DNA from: CBDCFV01 sp963664625
GTDB taxonomy: Bacteria; Chloroflexota; Dehalococcoidia; Lucifugimonadales; UBA3495
Assembly (NCBI GenBank): GCA_963664625.1
Contig: OY761541.1
Coordinates: forward strand, 1,178,001 to 1,242,000
Direction: 5' to 3'
DNA length: 64,000 bases
Below the pieces are notes generated by a model, which did not search any database, was not told the origin of the DNA, and was given only the letters and a program-made list of their open reading frames with translations. Positions within the stretch are counted from its first letter, which is position 1. Every line of letters starts with the position of its first letter. The position numbers and the translations under genes are program-made. Below are positions 23,014 to 32,074 of this stretch, piece by piece.

Positions 23014-23919
23014 TCAACTGCCTGGCCGGACAGTCCGCGGGTCCAGCAGGTCCCGCAGCCCGTCGCCCAGCAGGTTGAACCCCAGCACCGCGACGAATAT
23101 GGCTGCCCCGGGAAGCAGTAACAGTCGGGGGGCGGTTTGCAGGTGCGGCCGGGCGTCGTTGAGCATCGCTCCCCATTCCGGCGTGGGAGGCTGAGCGCCC
23201 AAGCCCAGGAAGTTCAGACCCGCGATGCCGAGGATGATCCAGCCCATGTCCAGGGAAGCGATGACTATGATCGGCCCGAGGATGTTGGGAGAGATGTGCC
23301 GCAGGATAATGCGGATGTTGCCGGCTCCGGCGGCCCGTGCCGCCGTCACGTACTCCATCTGTCGCACACCCAGGGTAACTCCGCGAATTATGCGCGCGTG
23401 GCCCACCCACCACACCGCGCCGGCCGCCAGCAGCACGTTGAACAGGCCCGGCCCCAGCGCGCCCGCCACGGCCACCGCGAGAATCAATGAAGGGAACGCC
23501 AGTAGCAGGTCCACGATCCCCATCAGCGCCGTGTCCGGCCAGCCGCCGTGGTATCCGGACAGTATTCCCACCGCCAGCGCGATGGTCATACTGAGAGCCA
23601 AGGTAATGGCGGCGGCCAGTAGGGTCATGCGCGCGCCGTGGACGATCCGGCTGAATGTGTCCCGACCCAGATGGTCGGTGCCCATGAGGTTCCCTGCGGA
23701 CGGCGGGAGCAACCTATCGGGCAGGCTGATCTCGGTTGGGTCATCCAAGGGAAGCCAGGGCGCCAACAACCCCGCAAGCAGCAGGGACACCACCAGGAAC
23801 AGCCCCAAGGCGGTTCCCGGCTCCTGCACCAGAGCGGCCCACCTCCGGCGCCGGCGTGAACCGCTGGCTATAGGCGAAATGGGAACACTGTCCTCAAAGT
23901 GTTCGGGGTCGACCGTCAT
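23014..23919 (-). CDS. ABC transporter permease, DppC/OppC type
   Basis: The 301-residue protein has an N-terminal cytoplasmic stretch, a first membrane helix (LGLFLVVSLLLAGLLAPWLP), the LLPPSAGNLMGTDHLGRDTF signature of DppC-type permeases, and five further helices. The EAA loop reads EYVTAARAAGAGNIRIILRH. It partners the DppB-type permease 6 bp upstream to move peptides, nickel or sugars with a binding protein. The gene is last in the run: no ATPase gene follows. Confidence 0.9.
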   Translation of the reverse strand: MTVDPEHFEDSVPISPIASGSRRRRRWAALVQEPGTALGLFLVVSLLLAGLLAPWLPLDDPTEISLPDRLLPPSAGNLMGTDHLGRDTFSRIVHGARMTLLAAAITLALSMTIALAVGILSGYHGGWPDTALMGIVDLLLAFPSLILAVAVAGALGPGLFNVLLAAGAVWWVGHARIIRGVTLGVRQMEYVTAARAAGAGNIRIILRHISPNILGPIIVIASLDMGWIILGIAGLNFLGLGAQPPTPEWGAMLNDARPHLQTAPRLLLLPGAAIFVAVLGFNLLGDGLRDLLDPRTVRPGS

Positions 23920-23925
23920 TGGCCG

Positions 23926-24873
23926 CTACGTCTCGTCGCGTCCGAAGCGCAGGCGCGGGTCGGCGATACGCAGGGCAACATCGGCGGCCAGGTTGACCAG
24001 CAGCACCACCACAGCGATATAGGTCACGAACCCCTGCACAACGGGGTAGTCCCTGGTCAGCGCCGCGCTCACCATCAGTTGACCCAAACCGGGCCAGGTG
24101 AAGATGGTCTCCACTATCACGGCGCCGCCGAGCAGGTAGCCAAGGTTAACTCCCGTGGCCCCGATGGCCGGCAGCAGCGCGTTGCGGAGAGCGTGCCTGA
24201 AGGCGACCGTCCGTTCAGACAGTCCCTTGGCTCGCGCCGTTCGGATGTAGTCCTGGCCCAGGGTCTCCAACATACTGGCGCGTATCAACCGCATCAGTTG
24301 GGCCATCGGCGCAAGAGACAGCGCGATGGCCGGCAGCACCACCTGCGCAGCCGAACCGTACCCCAGGGCCGGCAGCCACGACAATTTCACCGCCAACAGA
24401 ATGATCAACCCGTAGGCCAGGGCGTAGGATGGAGCCGCCGCGCCCACCAGCGCCGCCAGTCGCGCGACGGTATCCACGATGCTGCCGCGTCGACGGGCCG
24501 ACATTATGCCCACAGGCACGGCAACCAGCAGCGCCAGGGTCAGGGTCGCAGTGGTGAGCAGAACTGTCGGGACAGTGCGGCGCGCCAGTTGGGCGGCCAC
24601 GGGCCGTTCGGTCACGTAGGACCGGCCCATATCGCCCACCACCGCCCGAGACACCCAGCGAGCGTATTGCACCGGCAGGGAAGCGTCCAGGCCAAGCTCA
24701 GCGCGCATGACCGCAACCTCCGCCGGACTAGGCAGTTGACCAGGGTTGCGCTGGCGCAATACGATCTCAGCCGGGTCTCCCGGCGCCAAATTCAGCAACG
24801 CGAAGCTGACCGCCGAGATGCCCAGGAGCAGCAACGGCAACGTGGCCAGACGTCGGGCTAAATATGCTCCCAT
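23926..24873 (-). CDS. ABC transporter permease, DppB/OppB type
   Basis: The 315-residue protein has six predicted membrane helices beginning with LATLPLLLLGISAVSFALLN, then LAPGDPAEIVLRQRNPGQLP (the conserved periplasmic PGDP segment) and the EAA loop TLGQDYIRTARAKGLSERTV. It would form the channel with the DppC-type permease. It lies between the binding-protein gene and the second permease gene. Confidence 0.92.
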   Translation of the reverse strand: MGAYLARRLATLPLLLLGISAVSFALLNLAPGDPAEIVLRQRNPGQLPSPAEVAVMRAELGLDASLPVQYARWVSRAVVGDMGRSYVTERPVAAQLARRTVPTVLLTTATLTLALLVAVPVGIMSARRRGSIVDTVARLAALVGAAAPSYALAYGLIILLAVKLSWLPALGYGSAAQVVLPAIALSLAPMAQLMRLIRASMLETLGQDYIRTARAKGLSERTVAFRHALRNALLPAIGATGVNLGYLLGGAVIVETIFTWPGLGQLMVSAALTRDYPVVQGFVTYIAVVVLLVNLAADVALRIADPRLRFGRDET

Positions 24874-24913
24874 GCCGGTTGTGGTCCAAATCCACGGCGA
24901 AAACCGCGATCTC

Positions 24914-26677
24914 TCACTCGGTCAAACCGATGCGGTGGTCGAAGATATAGACCCGGTGCGGGTGCGGCTCGAACCCCGTGACCCGTTCACTGACTCCGTA
25001 CACCATGTAGGCATGAGCCACCGGCAGGAACACGACCTCTTCGGTGACCACCGCCAAGGCTTCGCAGGCTATCCGCTTCCGCTCCTCCATGTCGGACACG
25101 GTCCCCGCTTGGGCGACTATGTCCACCAGTCCGGAATTGTCGTAGTGCCCGTAATTGTTGGCGGCGCTGCTCTCGGCATCGGCTTTGAGGCCGACGAACT
25201 TGCTGACGTTCAGCACGGGGTCACCGGCGTCGACGACGTTGTTGTACCAACCGAAGAGGTCCCAAGTCGGTTCCTTCACCATGGACCATTCGGCAATCTG
25301 CACGTCGGCTCGAATGCCCACATCGCCCAACATCGCTTGGGCGGCTTCGGCCATGATGGGCAGTTGGAACCGCTCGGGGTAGCCTCCGATAACTATCTCC
25401 AGCGGCTGTCCGTCCTTTTCGACGTACCCGTCGCCGTCGGTGTCCACGTAGCCGGCCTGGGACAACAATTCACGGGCGTGCAGCGGGTCGAAGCCGGGTC
25501 CGGTTACGCCCGGGCAGGTCACGAGGGCTTCCGGGAGCAAATTGTCCGCGTATGATCCTGTTCCCGCCGGAGCGACCAAGTCGGCGATGCTCCGTCGGTC
25601 AATCGCGTGAGCCACCGCTTGACGAACCACCGGGTCGGCCAGCGTCCCGCGCTCGAAATTGACCCACCACATCACCACCGAAGTGCCAATGCCGGCGGTC
25701 TGTGTACTGAGGCCGGGTTGGGAGTCAATGACGCCTATGCCCTCAGGAGAGATGTTGATGGCGAAGTCTATATCTCCCGCTTGCAGGGCCAGTTCCCGGC
25801 TGTTGGTGTCGGGGATGGCTATGTGATTAATGCCCGCCAGCGGCGGATTTCCGCCCCAGTAATCGTCGTGGGCCACGCTGTCCAAGCGCTCCTTGATAAT
25901 GTAGTTGGTGGGAATGTACGGACCCGTCAGGGCGCCGGCATCTAGGAAATTGCCCTCTCCGGCGGCATCGGCTGCCGCCGCGTCAGTGATTGCGGTGGCG
26001 GGGGCCGTCAACAGGCCGGGCAATGTAGGTCGCGGCTCGACTGTGGTCACGATGATCGTCTGCTCGTCTTTGACCTCGATGCCGTCAATGGCCAGCGATT
26101 CAGCAGACGCTGGCGACAGTCGGATGACCCTCTCCAAGGAAGCCTTGACCGCCTCCGCATCCATCACCGTGCCGTTGTGAAAGGCGACTCCAGACCGAAG
26201 CCCGATCTCCCACGTCATCGGGTCGGTCTGCACGGCGCCGGTGGCCAACCATGGCTCAGGGCTGAGGTCGGACGCCGACAAACGGAACAGGTTCTCCGAC
26301 ATTCCCGACTGGCTCGTAACCCAGCCGCTCTCAACCGGGTCCAATGGAGTGCTCAGCCAGATGACTCCAGCGTTCAGGGTGGGACGCTCTTCTTCGGCAT
26401 CAGCGACCGTCGAAGCTTGTTCGATCTCGGTGGTCGGCATCGTCGGCTGTTCCGACGCTCCGGTCGCTTGAGAACGTTGTTGCGGGACCGCGGTTGCAGC
26501 CGGGAGCGCCGGCGATTCGGTGGCGGCGGGCGGCGGGGAGTTGTCCGTGGCGGTGCTTGGCCCTCCGCAAGCCACCACCAGGGCCAGGAACACTGCCAGC
26601 GCAGCCGGAACGATAATACTGATATGTCGTATCAATAGTTTGCGCATAATAATACCTGGTATCAATAGTTTGCGCAT
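24914..26677 (-). CDS. ABC transporter substrate-binding lipoprotein, family 5
   Basis: The 587-residue protein has a lipoprotein signal ending LALVVACGG, so Cys about 37 would be lipidated and anchored outside the membrane. A Pro/Ala/Thr-rich linker follows, then the family 5 fold (GSGVAFHNGTVMDAEAVKAS-like block, ERLDSVAHDDYWGGNPPLAG, QAVAHAIDRRSIADLVAPAG). It would deliver oligopeptides or similar solutes to the two permeases. The N-terminus is odd: MRKLLI occurs twice, 10 residues apart, because an 18-bp direct repeat duplicates the start. The first ATG (26677) has GGAGG in front and is chosen. Confidence 0.9.
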   Translation of the reverse strand: MRKLLIPGIIMRKLLIRHISIIVPAALAVFLALVVACGGPSTATDNSPPPAATESPALPAATAVPQQRSQATGASEQPTMPTTEIEQASTVADAEEERPTLNAGVIWLSTPLDPVESGWVTSQSGMSENLFRLSASDLSPEPWLATGAVQTDPMTWEIGLRSGVAFHNGTVMDAEAVKASLERVIRLSPASAESLAIDGIEVKDEQTIIVTTVEPRPTLPGLLTAPATAITDAAAADAAGEGNFLDAGALTGPYIPTNYIIKERLDSVAHDDYWGGNPPLAGINHIAIPDTNSRELALQAGDIDFAINISPEGIGVIDSQPGLSTQTAGIGTSVVMWWVNFERGTLADPVVRQAVAHAIDRRSIADLVAPAGTGSYADNLLPEALVTCPGVTGPGFDPLHARELLSQAGYVDTDGDGYVEKDGQPLEIVIGGYPERFQLPIMAEAAQAMLGDVGIRADVQIAEWSMVKEPTWDLFGWYNNVVDAGDPVLNVSKFVGLKADAESSAANNYGHYDNSGLVDIVAQAGTVSDMEERKRIACEALAVVTEEVVFLPVAHAYMVYGVSERVTGFEPHPHRVYIFDHRIGLTE

Positions 26678-26898
26678 AAATGGTCCTCCAATTGGATTTC
26701 GGCGGAGAAAAAGACCGCTCTACCGGCTCTTGTTATTTGCGGCGAGCGAGTGAAGCAGGGTCCAGTTTGCTCGTAGCCTAAGCGTCAAGTTACCGTAGAG
26801 TGGGGATACGAGCAGCTTCAGTAATCGCCTGCGACACTTCCTATCAGCCCCGCACCTAGTTGCCACTATAGTATAGGGAACCTGTTTATCGATTCATC
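26678..26898. other. Intergenic region, no gene seen
   Basis: About 220 bp separate the binding-protein gene from the PaREP1-like gene upstream on the same strand. It is AT-richer than its surroundings and contains TATAGT-like hexamers near 26871-26876, but no convincing -35 box or terminator. Confidence 0.3.
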
Positions 26899-27249
26899 CT
26901 AGGCTTCTTGCACACCCAGGATGCGCTCGACAAACGACCGCACGACTGGGCGCCCGTACTCTACTTCGTAGTATTCGAGGAAACCATGATAAAAATTCGC
27001 GTGAAAGCTGCGCGCTGTTAACACTCTGCCCTTATCAATGCCCAGATCTTCAGCCAATTGGATAGCGGCATCGATAATCTCCCGGTGACTTCCATACTTC
27101 CGTCCTCTTTCCTGGCACACAACTATAACCGCATGGGAAAAGGCGCCCCACAGCTTTTCCGACCCTTGCAGGGCGTCCCCAGCGGCGAACTCCCGGTCGG
27201 ACCCATCCAGAAACTCCCGGGCCGTAGTTATATGTTCTTGTATCATCAT
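26899..27249 (-). CDS. PaREP1/HEPN-like helical protein
   Basis: The 116-residue, all-helical protein has the signature shared by six proteins in this window: an ASEK-type box (here GDALQGSEKLWGAFSHAVIV) and, about 60 residues on, FHANFYHGFL. This pattern fits the PaREP1 family, which is related to HEPN-type helical bundles. Function is not established; HEPN proteins are often RNases or partners of nucleotidyltransferases, but no nucleotidyltransferase is adjacent. It is 17 bp downstream of another family member. Confidence 0.6.
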   Translation of the reverse strand: MMIQEHITTAREFLDGSDREFAAGDALQGSEKLWGAFSHAVIVVCQERGRKYGSHREIIDAAIQLAEDLGIDKGRVLTARSFHANFYHGFLEYYEVEYGRPVVRSFVERILGVQEA

Positions 27250-27266
27250 ATTGGGTGTTCCGAGAA

Positions 27267-27650
27267 CTAAGCGTCGGCCAAGGCTTCAGCGTCCCCAATA
27301 TAGCGTACCGTTTCCCGTATTCGCCGCGCCGTTTCCTCTACGGGGTCACATATACCGTGGTAGAAGCACTCCCCGTGAAGTTGACCTTGTCGCGAGTAGT
27401 ACCGGCCCACCATAAAACGCACCGTTTCGTCCTGCCTGACCAACTCACCCAACCCTCTGGATGTCCCCGGTGAATTCTCCGGTTCCTCGCAGGTGCGGGC
27501 CAGTATCAGTGCATCCGTAGCCCGCTTGGTAGCGCACCAAGCCTTTTCCGCAGCATCTCTGATGTCCCCTTGAGCCAGCCGCTCCATGGCGTCACTGTAC
27601 ATTAAACGAGCGTCTGCGAAGATCGCCCTCACTCGGTCCGCCGCTACCAT
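27267..27650 (-). CDS. PaREP1/HEPN-like helical protein
   Basis: The 127-residue protein has a diverged version of the shared pattern (AQGDIRDAAEKAWCATKRAT, later HGECFYHGICDPVEETARRI). RQGQLH is a possible R-x4-H motif, the catalytic motif of HEPN RNases, though its placement is not verified. ATG 27650 sits behind GAGG. It begins a two-gene unit with the PaREP1-like gene downstream. Confidence 0.55.
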   Translation of the reverse strand: MVAADRVRAIFADARLMYSDAMERLAQGDIRDAAEKAWCATKRATDALILARTCEEPENSPGTSRGLGELVRQDETVRFMVGRYYSRQGQLHGECFYHGICDPVEETARRIRETVRYIGDAEALADA

Positions 27651-27687
27651 CAAGCCTCTTAGCCTTGCGTTGTGCTCAAAAGCCGCT

Positions 27688-28146
27688 TTAACCTAGTTCT
27701 TCCCGCTCTTCGTAGCTGGCGGTGATGATCAACTCGGCCCGTTTGCTGTACTCGGCGATGAACTTCTCCAGCCGCTTGATCTCCGCATCCGTCGCCTCGT
27801 CCGGGCCGGAAACCCGCGACTGCTGCCGTAACGCGGACAAGGACCGGCGGGCTTCATCGACCTGCTTCACCACCTCGAGCGATTCCAGTTCCTGGGTAGC
27901 CGTCTTCTTGATTGCCAGCAACCTTCTACGGGTAACCAAAGCGTCGGCCAAGCGCTCCTCTATCTCGCCCATTGCAGCCAGGGACGCATCCAGCGACGTC
28001 CTCCCGTAAACGACCTGTCGGGGCAGCCTTCGCAACTGGGTGCGGAACTGGGCGATCAGGTGGTCCAACTGGCTTTCCTTGTTCCGAATTTCGGCCAAGC
28101 TGATCCTCAGCGCGGCCATCGTCATTTGCAACTGAGAGGTCGCCAA
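27688..28146 (-). CDS. Coiled-coil protein of unknown function
   Basis: The 152-residue product is almost entirely helical, with long amphipathic stretches (RISLAEIRNKESQLDHLIAQ and EIKRLEKFIAEYSKRAELII) and no membrane segment or cysteine cluster. No family is recognised. The start is TTG 28146 behind a GGGGG run. It ends 38 bp upstream of the PaREP1-like pair on the same strand. Confidence 0.5.
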   Translation of the reverse strand: MATSQLQMTMAALRISLAEIRNKESQLDHLIAQFRTQLRRLPRQVVYGRTSLDASLAAMGEIEERLADALVTRRRLLAIKKTATQELESLEVVKQVDEARRSLSALRQQSRVSGPDEATDAEIKRLEKFIAEYSKRAELIITASYEEREELG

Positions 28147-28227
28147 CGTCAGACCCCCATTTTCACCGCAGTAGCCTCTTCATCCCGGAGCCTGCGGCAG
28201 CTAACTGTAGACGTAAAGGTGTTGACC

Positions 28228-29340
28228 TTAGCTGGCCCCGAAGCCGACTTTGGGCAATACGCTCTTCAACGAGTCCAACACCTCTTGTATGTCCTCTGGC
28301 GTTACATACCCCAGGTGCCCTATACGGAAGATCTTGCCCGTAAGCTTGCCCTGCCCGCCCGCCAAGACTACGTTGTCGTCGGCCTGGGTCAATGACATCA
28401 GCTTGCTGCCGTCAACGCCCTCGGGCATCTTCACTGCGGTCACGGTATTGGAGGCAATGCTGTCGTCCTTCACCAGCAACTCCAGGCCAAGGTCCCGTAT
28501 TCCGTCCCGGGTAAGCCTGGCAATGTCGGCGTGCCGGTCGAACACGCTCTCCATTCCTTCCTCGTGGAGCTTGTCCAGCGCTAAGGACAACCCGTAAAAC
28601 AACGCCACGTTGGGCGTGAACGGCGTTTGCCCTCTCTCCAAGTACTTCTGGGCCTCCGCCAAGTCAAAGTAGAACTTCGGCATGGTGGCTGTTTCAGCCG
28701 CTTCCCATGCGGCCTTGCTCATGCTGACGAACGCCAGCCCCGGCGGGATCATGAACCCCTTCTGCGACGCCGTTCCCACTACGTCGCAGTCCCAGCCGTC
28801 GACCGGCAACGGTATGCAGCCAAGGCTGCTGACCGCGTCCACCAGCAGCAGCTTGTTGAACTCGCCCTTTACCACCCGTGCGATGTCTTCCAAGGGGTGA
28901 GTGACGCCGGTGGAAGTCTCGTTGTGCGTAACCAGCACCGCCTTGGCGTCCGGCTCCTCGTGCAACGCCTCCCGGATGGCGTCGGGGTCTATCGCCTCGC
29001 CCCACTCGAACTCCATCCTCCGCACGTCGGCCCCGAAGATCTCCACCATGTCAACAAACCTGTCGCCAAAGGACCCCGCCGACACCGCCAGGACCCTGTC
29101 TCCGGGCGACAGCGTGTTGACTATCGCAGCCTCCAGTGCTCCCGTTCCCGACGACGTCAGGATGAAAACGTCATTCCGGGTCATGAAGACCTGCTTCAAT
29201 TGCTCGGTGCATTGAAAGATGATTTCCAGGAACTCGGGGCCCCGGTGGTTGATCATCGGGTTCGACATCGCCTCAACAATGTCGTCCGGCACCGGGGTCG
29301 GCCCCGGCGTTCTCAGGTTTTGTTTGGGGATGTTGACCAT
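28228..29340 (-). CDS. Class V aminotransferase (alanine-glyoxylate/serine-pyruvate type)
   Basis: The 370-residue PLP enzyme has the class V signature: RTPGPTPVPDDIVEAMSNPM, ILTSSGTGALEAAIVNTLSP, THNETSTGVTHPLEDIARVV, VDAVSSLGCIPLPVDGWDCD and the PLP lysine in GTASQKGFMIPPGLAF. It would transaminate glyoxylate with alanine or serine, or act in photorespiration-like or serine metabolism. The specific substrate is not resolved. Confidence 0.9.
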   Translation of the reverse strand: MVNIPKQNLRTPGPTPVPDDIVEAMSNPMINHRGPEFLEIIFQCTEQLKQVFMTRNDVFILTSSGTGALEAAIVNTLSPGDRVLAVSAGSFGDRFVDMVEIFGADVRRMEFEWGEAIDPDAIREALHEEPDAKAVLVTHNETSTGVTHPLEDIARVVKGEFNKLLLVDAVSSLGCIPLPVDGWDCDVVGTASQKGFMIPPGLAFVSMSKAAWEAAETATMPKFYFDLAEAQKYLERGQTPFTPNVALFYGLSLALDKLHEEGMESVFDRHADIARLTRDGIRDLGLELLVKDDSIASNTVTAVKMPEGVDGSKLMSLTQADDNVVLAGGQGKLTGKIFRIGHLGYVTPEDIQEVLDSLKSVLPKVGFGAS

Positions 29341-29441
29341 GTTGTCCTACCCATTCGATGTAGCTGTGATTATTCGCTCAAAAAATGCCGCCAAGTTCCC
29401 TTGCCAGCAGAGCACGATTATAGCATGTACCCTGTCACATA

Positions 29442-30590
29442 TCACCATGACAGAGGCCCCGCAGCATACAGGCGGTTGAACCTGGCATATCGGGCGGGGT
29501 CCAGGTCCCGGCCTTGGAAGGCCGGGTAGTCAGGGCCGTAGCGATGGGCGCGGAACAGGGAGTTGTTGGACTCGGTGCGCCCGCCTGGGGTCAGTGGGGT
29601 CATCCGTGTGAAGATGGGGAAGATGTACTCCCAGACTATGTCCTTGTTGGCCGTAACCTCGAATATGCGGCCCGGCGTGCCCTCGCAGATAAGCGTGTTG
29701 CCGTTGGGCAGACGGTCGGCGCTGCTGGTGGCTTGGCTGTAGAAGGATATGGGCGGCTCCCCGGCATACTCCCATACGATCTCGTTGGTGACCGGGTTTA
29801 CTTCGATGACGCGGGAGAAAGTGGACAAGGGACGGTGAAACCCGTTGTCGAATATCAGGATGTTTCCATTGTTCAGGTAGGTTGGATGGTGGGGATGGGA
29901 AATCTGGCCAGGCCCCCACTTCCAGCGGAAGTCGCCGGTGGCCTTGTCGACGATGCCGACCACGCTAGTGCGGCGGTAGCTTACCAGCAGGTCGCCTTCC
30001 GGGGTCACCTTGAGGGAATTGCCGTGAGTCCATTCAACCCGGTCTTCCAGCGGGCAGATGATGTCCTCGTCCAGGGACAAGTGCTCCGCCGCGTGCCACT
30101 CGAACACCACCAAGCCGTCGGGGGTAATCTCCTTGACGACATCACAGAACATCCGGTCAGGGTTTTCGGGGTTGTCCATGCCGCCCCTGATCTTTGCGGT
30201 CAAGTCTTCCGAGACCCTTTCGAACAGCAGCACCAGGGTGTTGCCGTTGGGCAGCCGCTCGAAATCGTGGTGAACCATGGGGTCTCGGTACTCCCACACC
30301 ACGTTGCCGTCCCAGTCCAGCTCCAGTATGGCCGACGAGGACCCTCCTATGTTCTGCGCTCCGTCGGCGTCCTGGGCTGGGCCGGTGCGAAGGAGCAGGT
30401 TGCCGTAGGGCAGGAGTTGGGCGTAGCCGATGCCGTCGGGCGAATACCACTGGTGGCACAAGCGGCCTTCCATGTCGAATAGGTTGGCGTGATAGCCGCC
30501 CCGGCTATTGGAGGTAAGGGTATATCCCCGGTAGCAGTGCTGCGGCGCATAGTAGATAAGTCCCGTTGGATGATGGCTGGACCAGCCCAT
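29442..30590 (-). CDS. Arylsulfotransferase (ASST)-like beta-propeller protein
   Basis: The 382-residue protein consists of repeated beta-propeller blades with paired motifs such as DWDGNVVWEYRDPMVHHDFE, RLPNGNTLVLL and NGNILIFDNG, which fit the ASST/aryl-sulfotransferase-like family. The conserved HHDFERLPNGN stretch carries the family histidines. There is no signal peptide, unlike the periplasmic enzyme. True ASST enzymes move sulfate between phenols; here the activity is unproven. ATG 30590 follows GGAGAAAAGGA; an upstream in-frame ATG at 30674 has the dispersed palindrome between it and the real start. Confidence 0.75.
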   Translation of the reverse strand: MGWSSHHPTGLIYYAPQHCYRGYTLTSNSRGGYHANLFDMEGRLCHQWYSPDGIGYAQLLPYGNLLLRTGPAQDADGAQNIGGSSSAILELDWDGNVVWEYRDPMVHHDFERLPNGNTLVLLFERVSEDLTAKIRGGMDNPENPDRMFCDVVKEITPDGLVVFEWHAAEHLSLDEDIICPLEDRVEWTHGNSLKVTPEGDLLVSYRRTSVVGIVDKATGDFRWKWGPGQISHPHHPTYLNNGNILIFDNGFHRPLSTFSRVIEVNPVTNEIVWEYAGEPPISFYSQATSSADRLPNGNTLICEGTPGRIFEVTANKDIVWEYIFPIFTRMTPLTPGGRTESNNSLFRAHRYGPDYPAFQGRDLDPARYARFNRLYAAGPLSW

Positions 30591-30910
30591 TCCTTTTCTC
30601 CTCTGTTTTTCATGGCCCGTGGTTTCCCGCCTTCGCGGGAAAGACGGTTTAGTGTGTCGGTGGTAGTTTTGCATTCAGCAGGTTGGGTAGAATACCCTCG
30701 AACGAGTCCCAGAGGTATGACTCCACCTCTCAATTTCAATCGCAAGTTCGTTCGATTCCCTTACCTCACCCGTCAGTTTTCTCCGATTAAGGTTGATGGC
30801 GGGATTATGGCCTGCCCAACGACCCCACGCAACCCGAGGGAACGCTACAGGGCCGGAGTCTCTTCCTTTCCGCCAACCGTGTCGGGTAGAATGGCCTTGG
30901 AGGTGTCGTC
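30591..30910. other. Divergent intergenic region with a dispersed palindrome
   Basis: The gap between the ASST-like gene (minus) and the coiled-coil gene (plus) holds one palindrome (30623-30647) and no gene I can support. Both promoters must lie here, but none stands out. Confidence 0.4.
30623..30647. repeat. Dispersed palindrome (TTTCCCGCCTTCGCGGGAAA)
   Basis: The arms TTTCCCGC/GCGGGAAA around a CTTC loop are followed by GACGG. It is one of six related short palindromes and lies just upstream of the ASST-like start. Confidence 0.7.
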
Positions 30911-31213
30911 ATGGAATTATCGGCTTGGTTGCCGGTGGGCAGCGTCGGAGCATTGATTGTCCTGATCATCGGTCTGAATCAGGTGATGATCCAACGAATG
31001 GAAACAAGGCTACAACAACAGATGGACCGGATGGAAACCCGGTTGCAACAGCAGATGGACCGGATGGAGGCACGCCTTACCAAGCAGTTTGAGGACCTGG
31101 AGGCACGCCTTAACGCCAGAATCGACAGCAATCAACAGGAGTTACGTGACCTGTTGGCGGGGCATACCCATCCGCCAAGCGAAGGCGAGGCGCGATTCAG
31201 GGTGCCATCATGA
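30911..31213 (+). CDS. Membrane-anchored coiled-coil protein with heptad repeats
   Basis: The 100-residue product has an N-terminal hydrophobic helix (PVGSVGALIVLIIGLNQVMI) followed by a repeated coiled coil (METRLQQQMDRMETRLQQQM and a near copy), consistent with a membrane-anchored rod. The repeats are visible as 33-bp near-identical DNA units around 31000-31060. GGAGGTG precedes the ATG. No family is recognised; compare the products at 1918, 39165 and 45592. Confidence 0.6.
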   Translation: MELSAWLPVGSVGALIVLIIGLNQVMIQRMETRLQQQMDRMETRLQQQMDRMEARLTKQFEDLEARLNARIDSNQQELRDLLAGHTHPPSEGEARFRVPS

Positions 31214-31245
31214 AGCCTGCGGGCCTTGGACCCTTTCGCGTAACA

Positions 31246-31274
31246 GGGCGGGAATCATCCCGCCCTCTTTTTTT
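31246..31274 (+). terminator. Strong rho-independent terminator after the coiled-coil gene
   Basis: GGGCGGGA-ATCA-TCCCGCCC is a perfect eight-pair stem followed by TCTTTTTTT. It ends the coiled-coil transcript 33 bp after its stop codon. Confidence 0.9.
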
Positions 31275-31378
31275 ACCAATCGTTTCGGGTGTACAGGGCC
31301 TCTTTGCCGTGATAATCCTATCTTATGGAACCCGAACCGATTCGCGCCATTGACCTGGATCGGGGCCTCTTTGAGGGC

Positions 31379-32029
31379 TTAGCCATCTCCTTTGACGGTC
31401 CCATGGAAGGCGCCCGGCGCCGGGACCCGGTGGAGGCTGAGGAAGTGGCTGACGCCGACCAGTATGGGTATGCCCAGCGCGAAGGCCGCGACCTCGTAGG
31501 AGTATTGGACCGGCCACCAGTTGGCGACGGGATAGGGGTATTTGACCAGCCACCAAGCGAACACCGGGACGGTGACAAGAAAGAACGCCAAGGCCACAAT
31601 CGCCTTCCTGGTCAGCCACAGGATACCCAACCCCGTGATGGCCAATGGCACGGCTAACGCGGGCAGCACGGCAATCAAGACACCTACCGCCGTGGCGGCG
31701 CCCCGTCCACCCTTCAACCTGAAGTGGATGGGCCAGTTATGGCCGGCGACGGCGGCGACCCCGGCGATCATTTCGGTTGCGGTGGAGTTGAACAACGCTT
31801 GGGCCAGCAATACGGCGATAGACCCCTTGCCGATGTCAATTACTCCGACGACTATGCCGGCGCGGGAGCCGATGCTGCGGTAGACGTTGGCCGCACCGAG
31901 ATTGTGGTCTCCGAGGCGGCGCAGGTCCTGTCCTTTGACCCACCGTGCGGCCAAGTAAGCGGTTGGAATGCTCCCAAGGGAGTAAGAAATCAGGCCAATG
32001 ATCAACCAGTCTAAGCTGTTTGGCGGCAA
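31379..32029 (-). CDS. plsY: Acyl-phosphate:glycerol-3-phosphate acyltransferase
   Basis: PlsY starts phospholipid synthesis by transferring an acyl group from acyl-phosphate to glycerol-3-phosphate. The 216-residue integral membrane protein shows GSIPTAYLAARWVKGQDLRR, the GDHNLGAANVYRS active-site motif and AGHNWPIHFRLKGGRGAAT, all family signatures. The C-terminus runs about 15 residues beyond typical PlsY and is Gly/His-rich. It lies 45 bp downstream of ilvE on the same strand. Confidence 0.93.
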   Translation of the reverse strand: MPPNSLDWLIIGLISYSLGSIPTAYLAARWVKGQDLRRLGDHNLGAANVYRSIGSRAGIVVGVIDIGKGSIAVLLAQALFNSTATEMIAGVAAVAGHNWPIHFRLKGGRGAATAVGVLIAVLPALAVPLAITGLGILWLTRKAIVALAFFLVTVPVFAWWLVKYPYPVANWWPVQYSYEVAAFALGIPILVGVSHFLSLHRVPAPGAFHGTVKGDG

Positions 32030-32074
32030 CTGAGACCCTCTCCCCGGAGAGAATCACTAACGCTGGGTGGTGAC

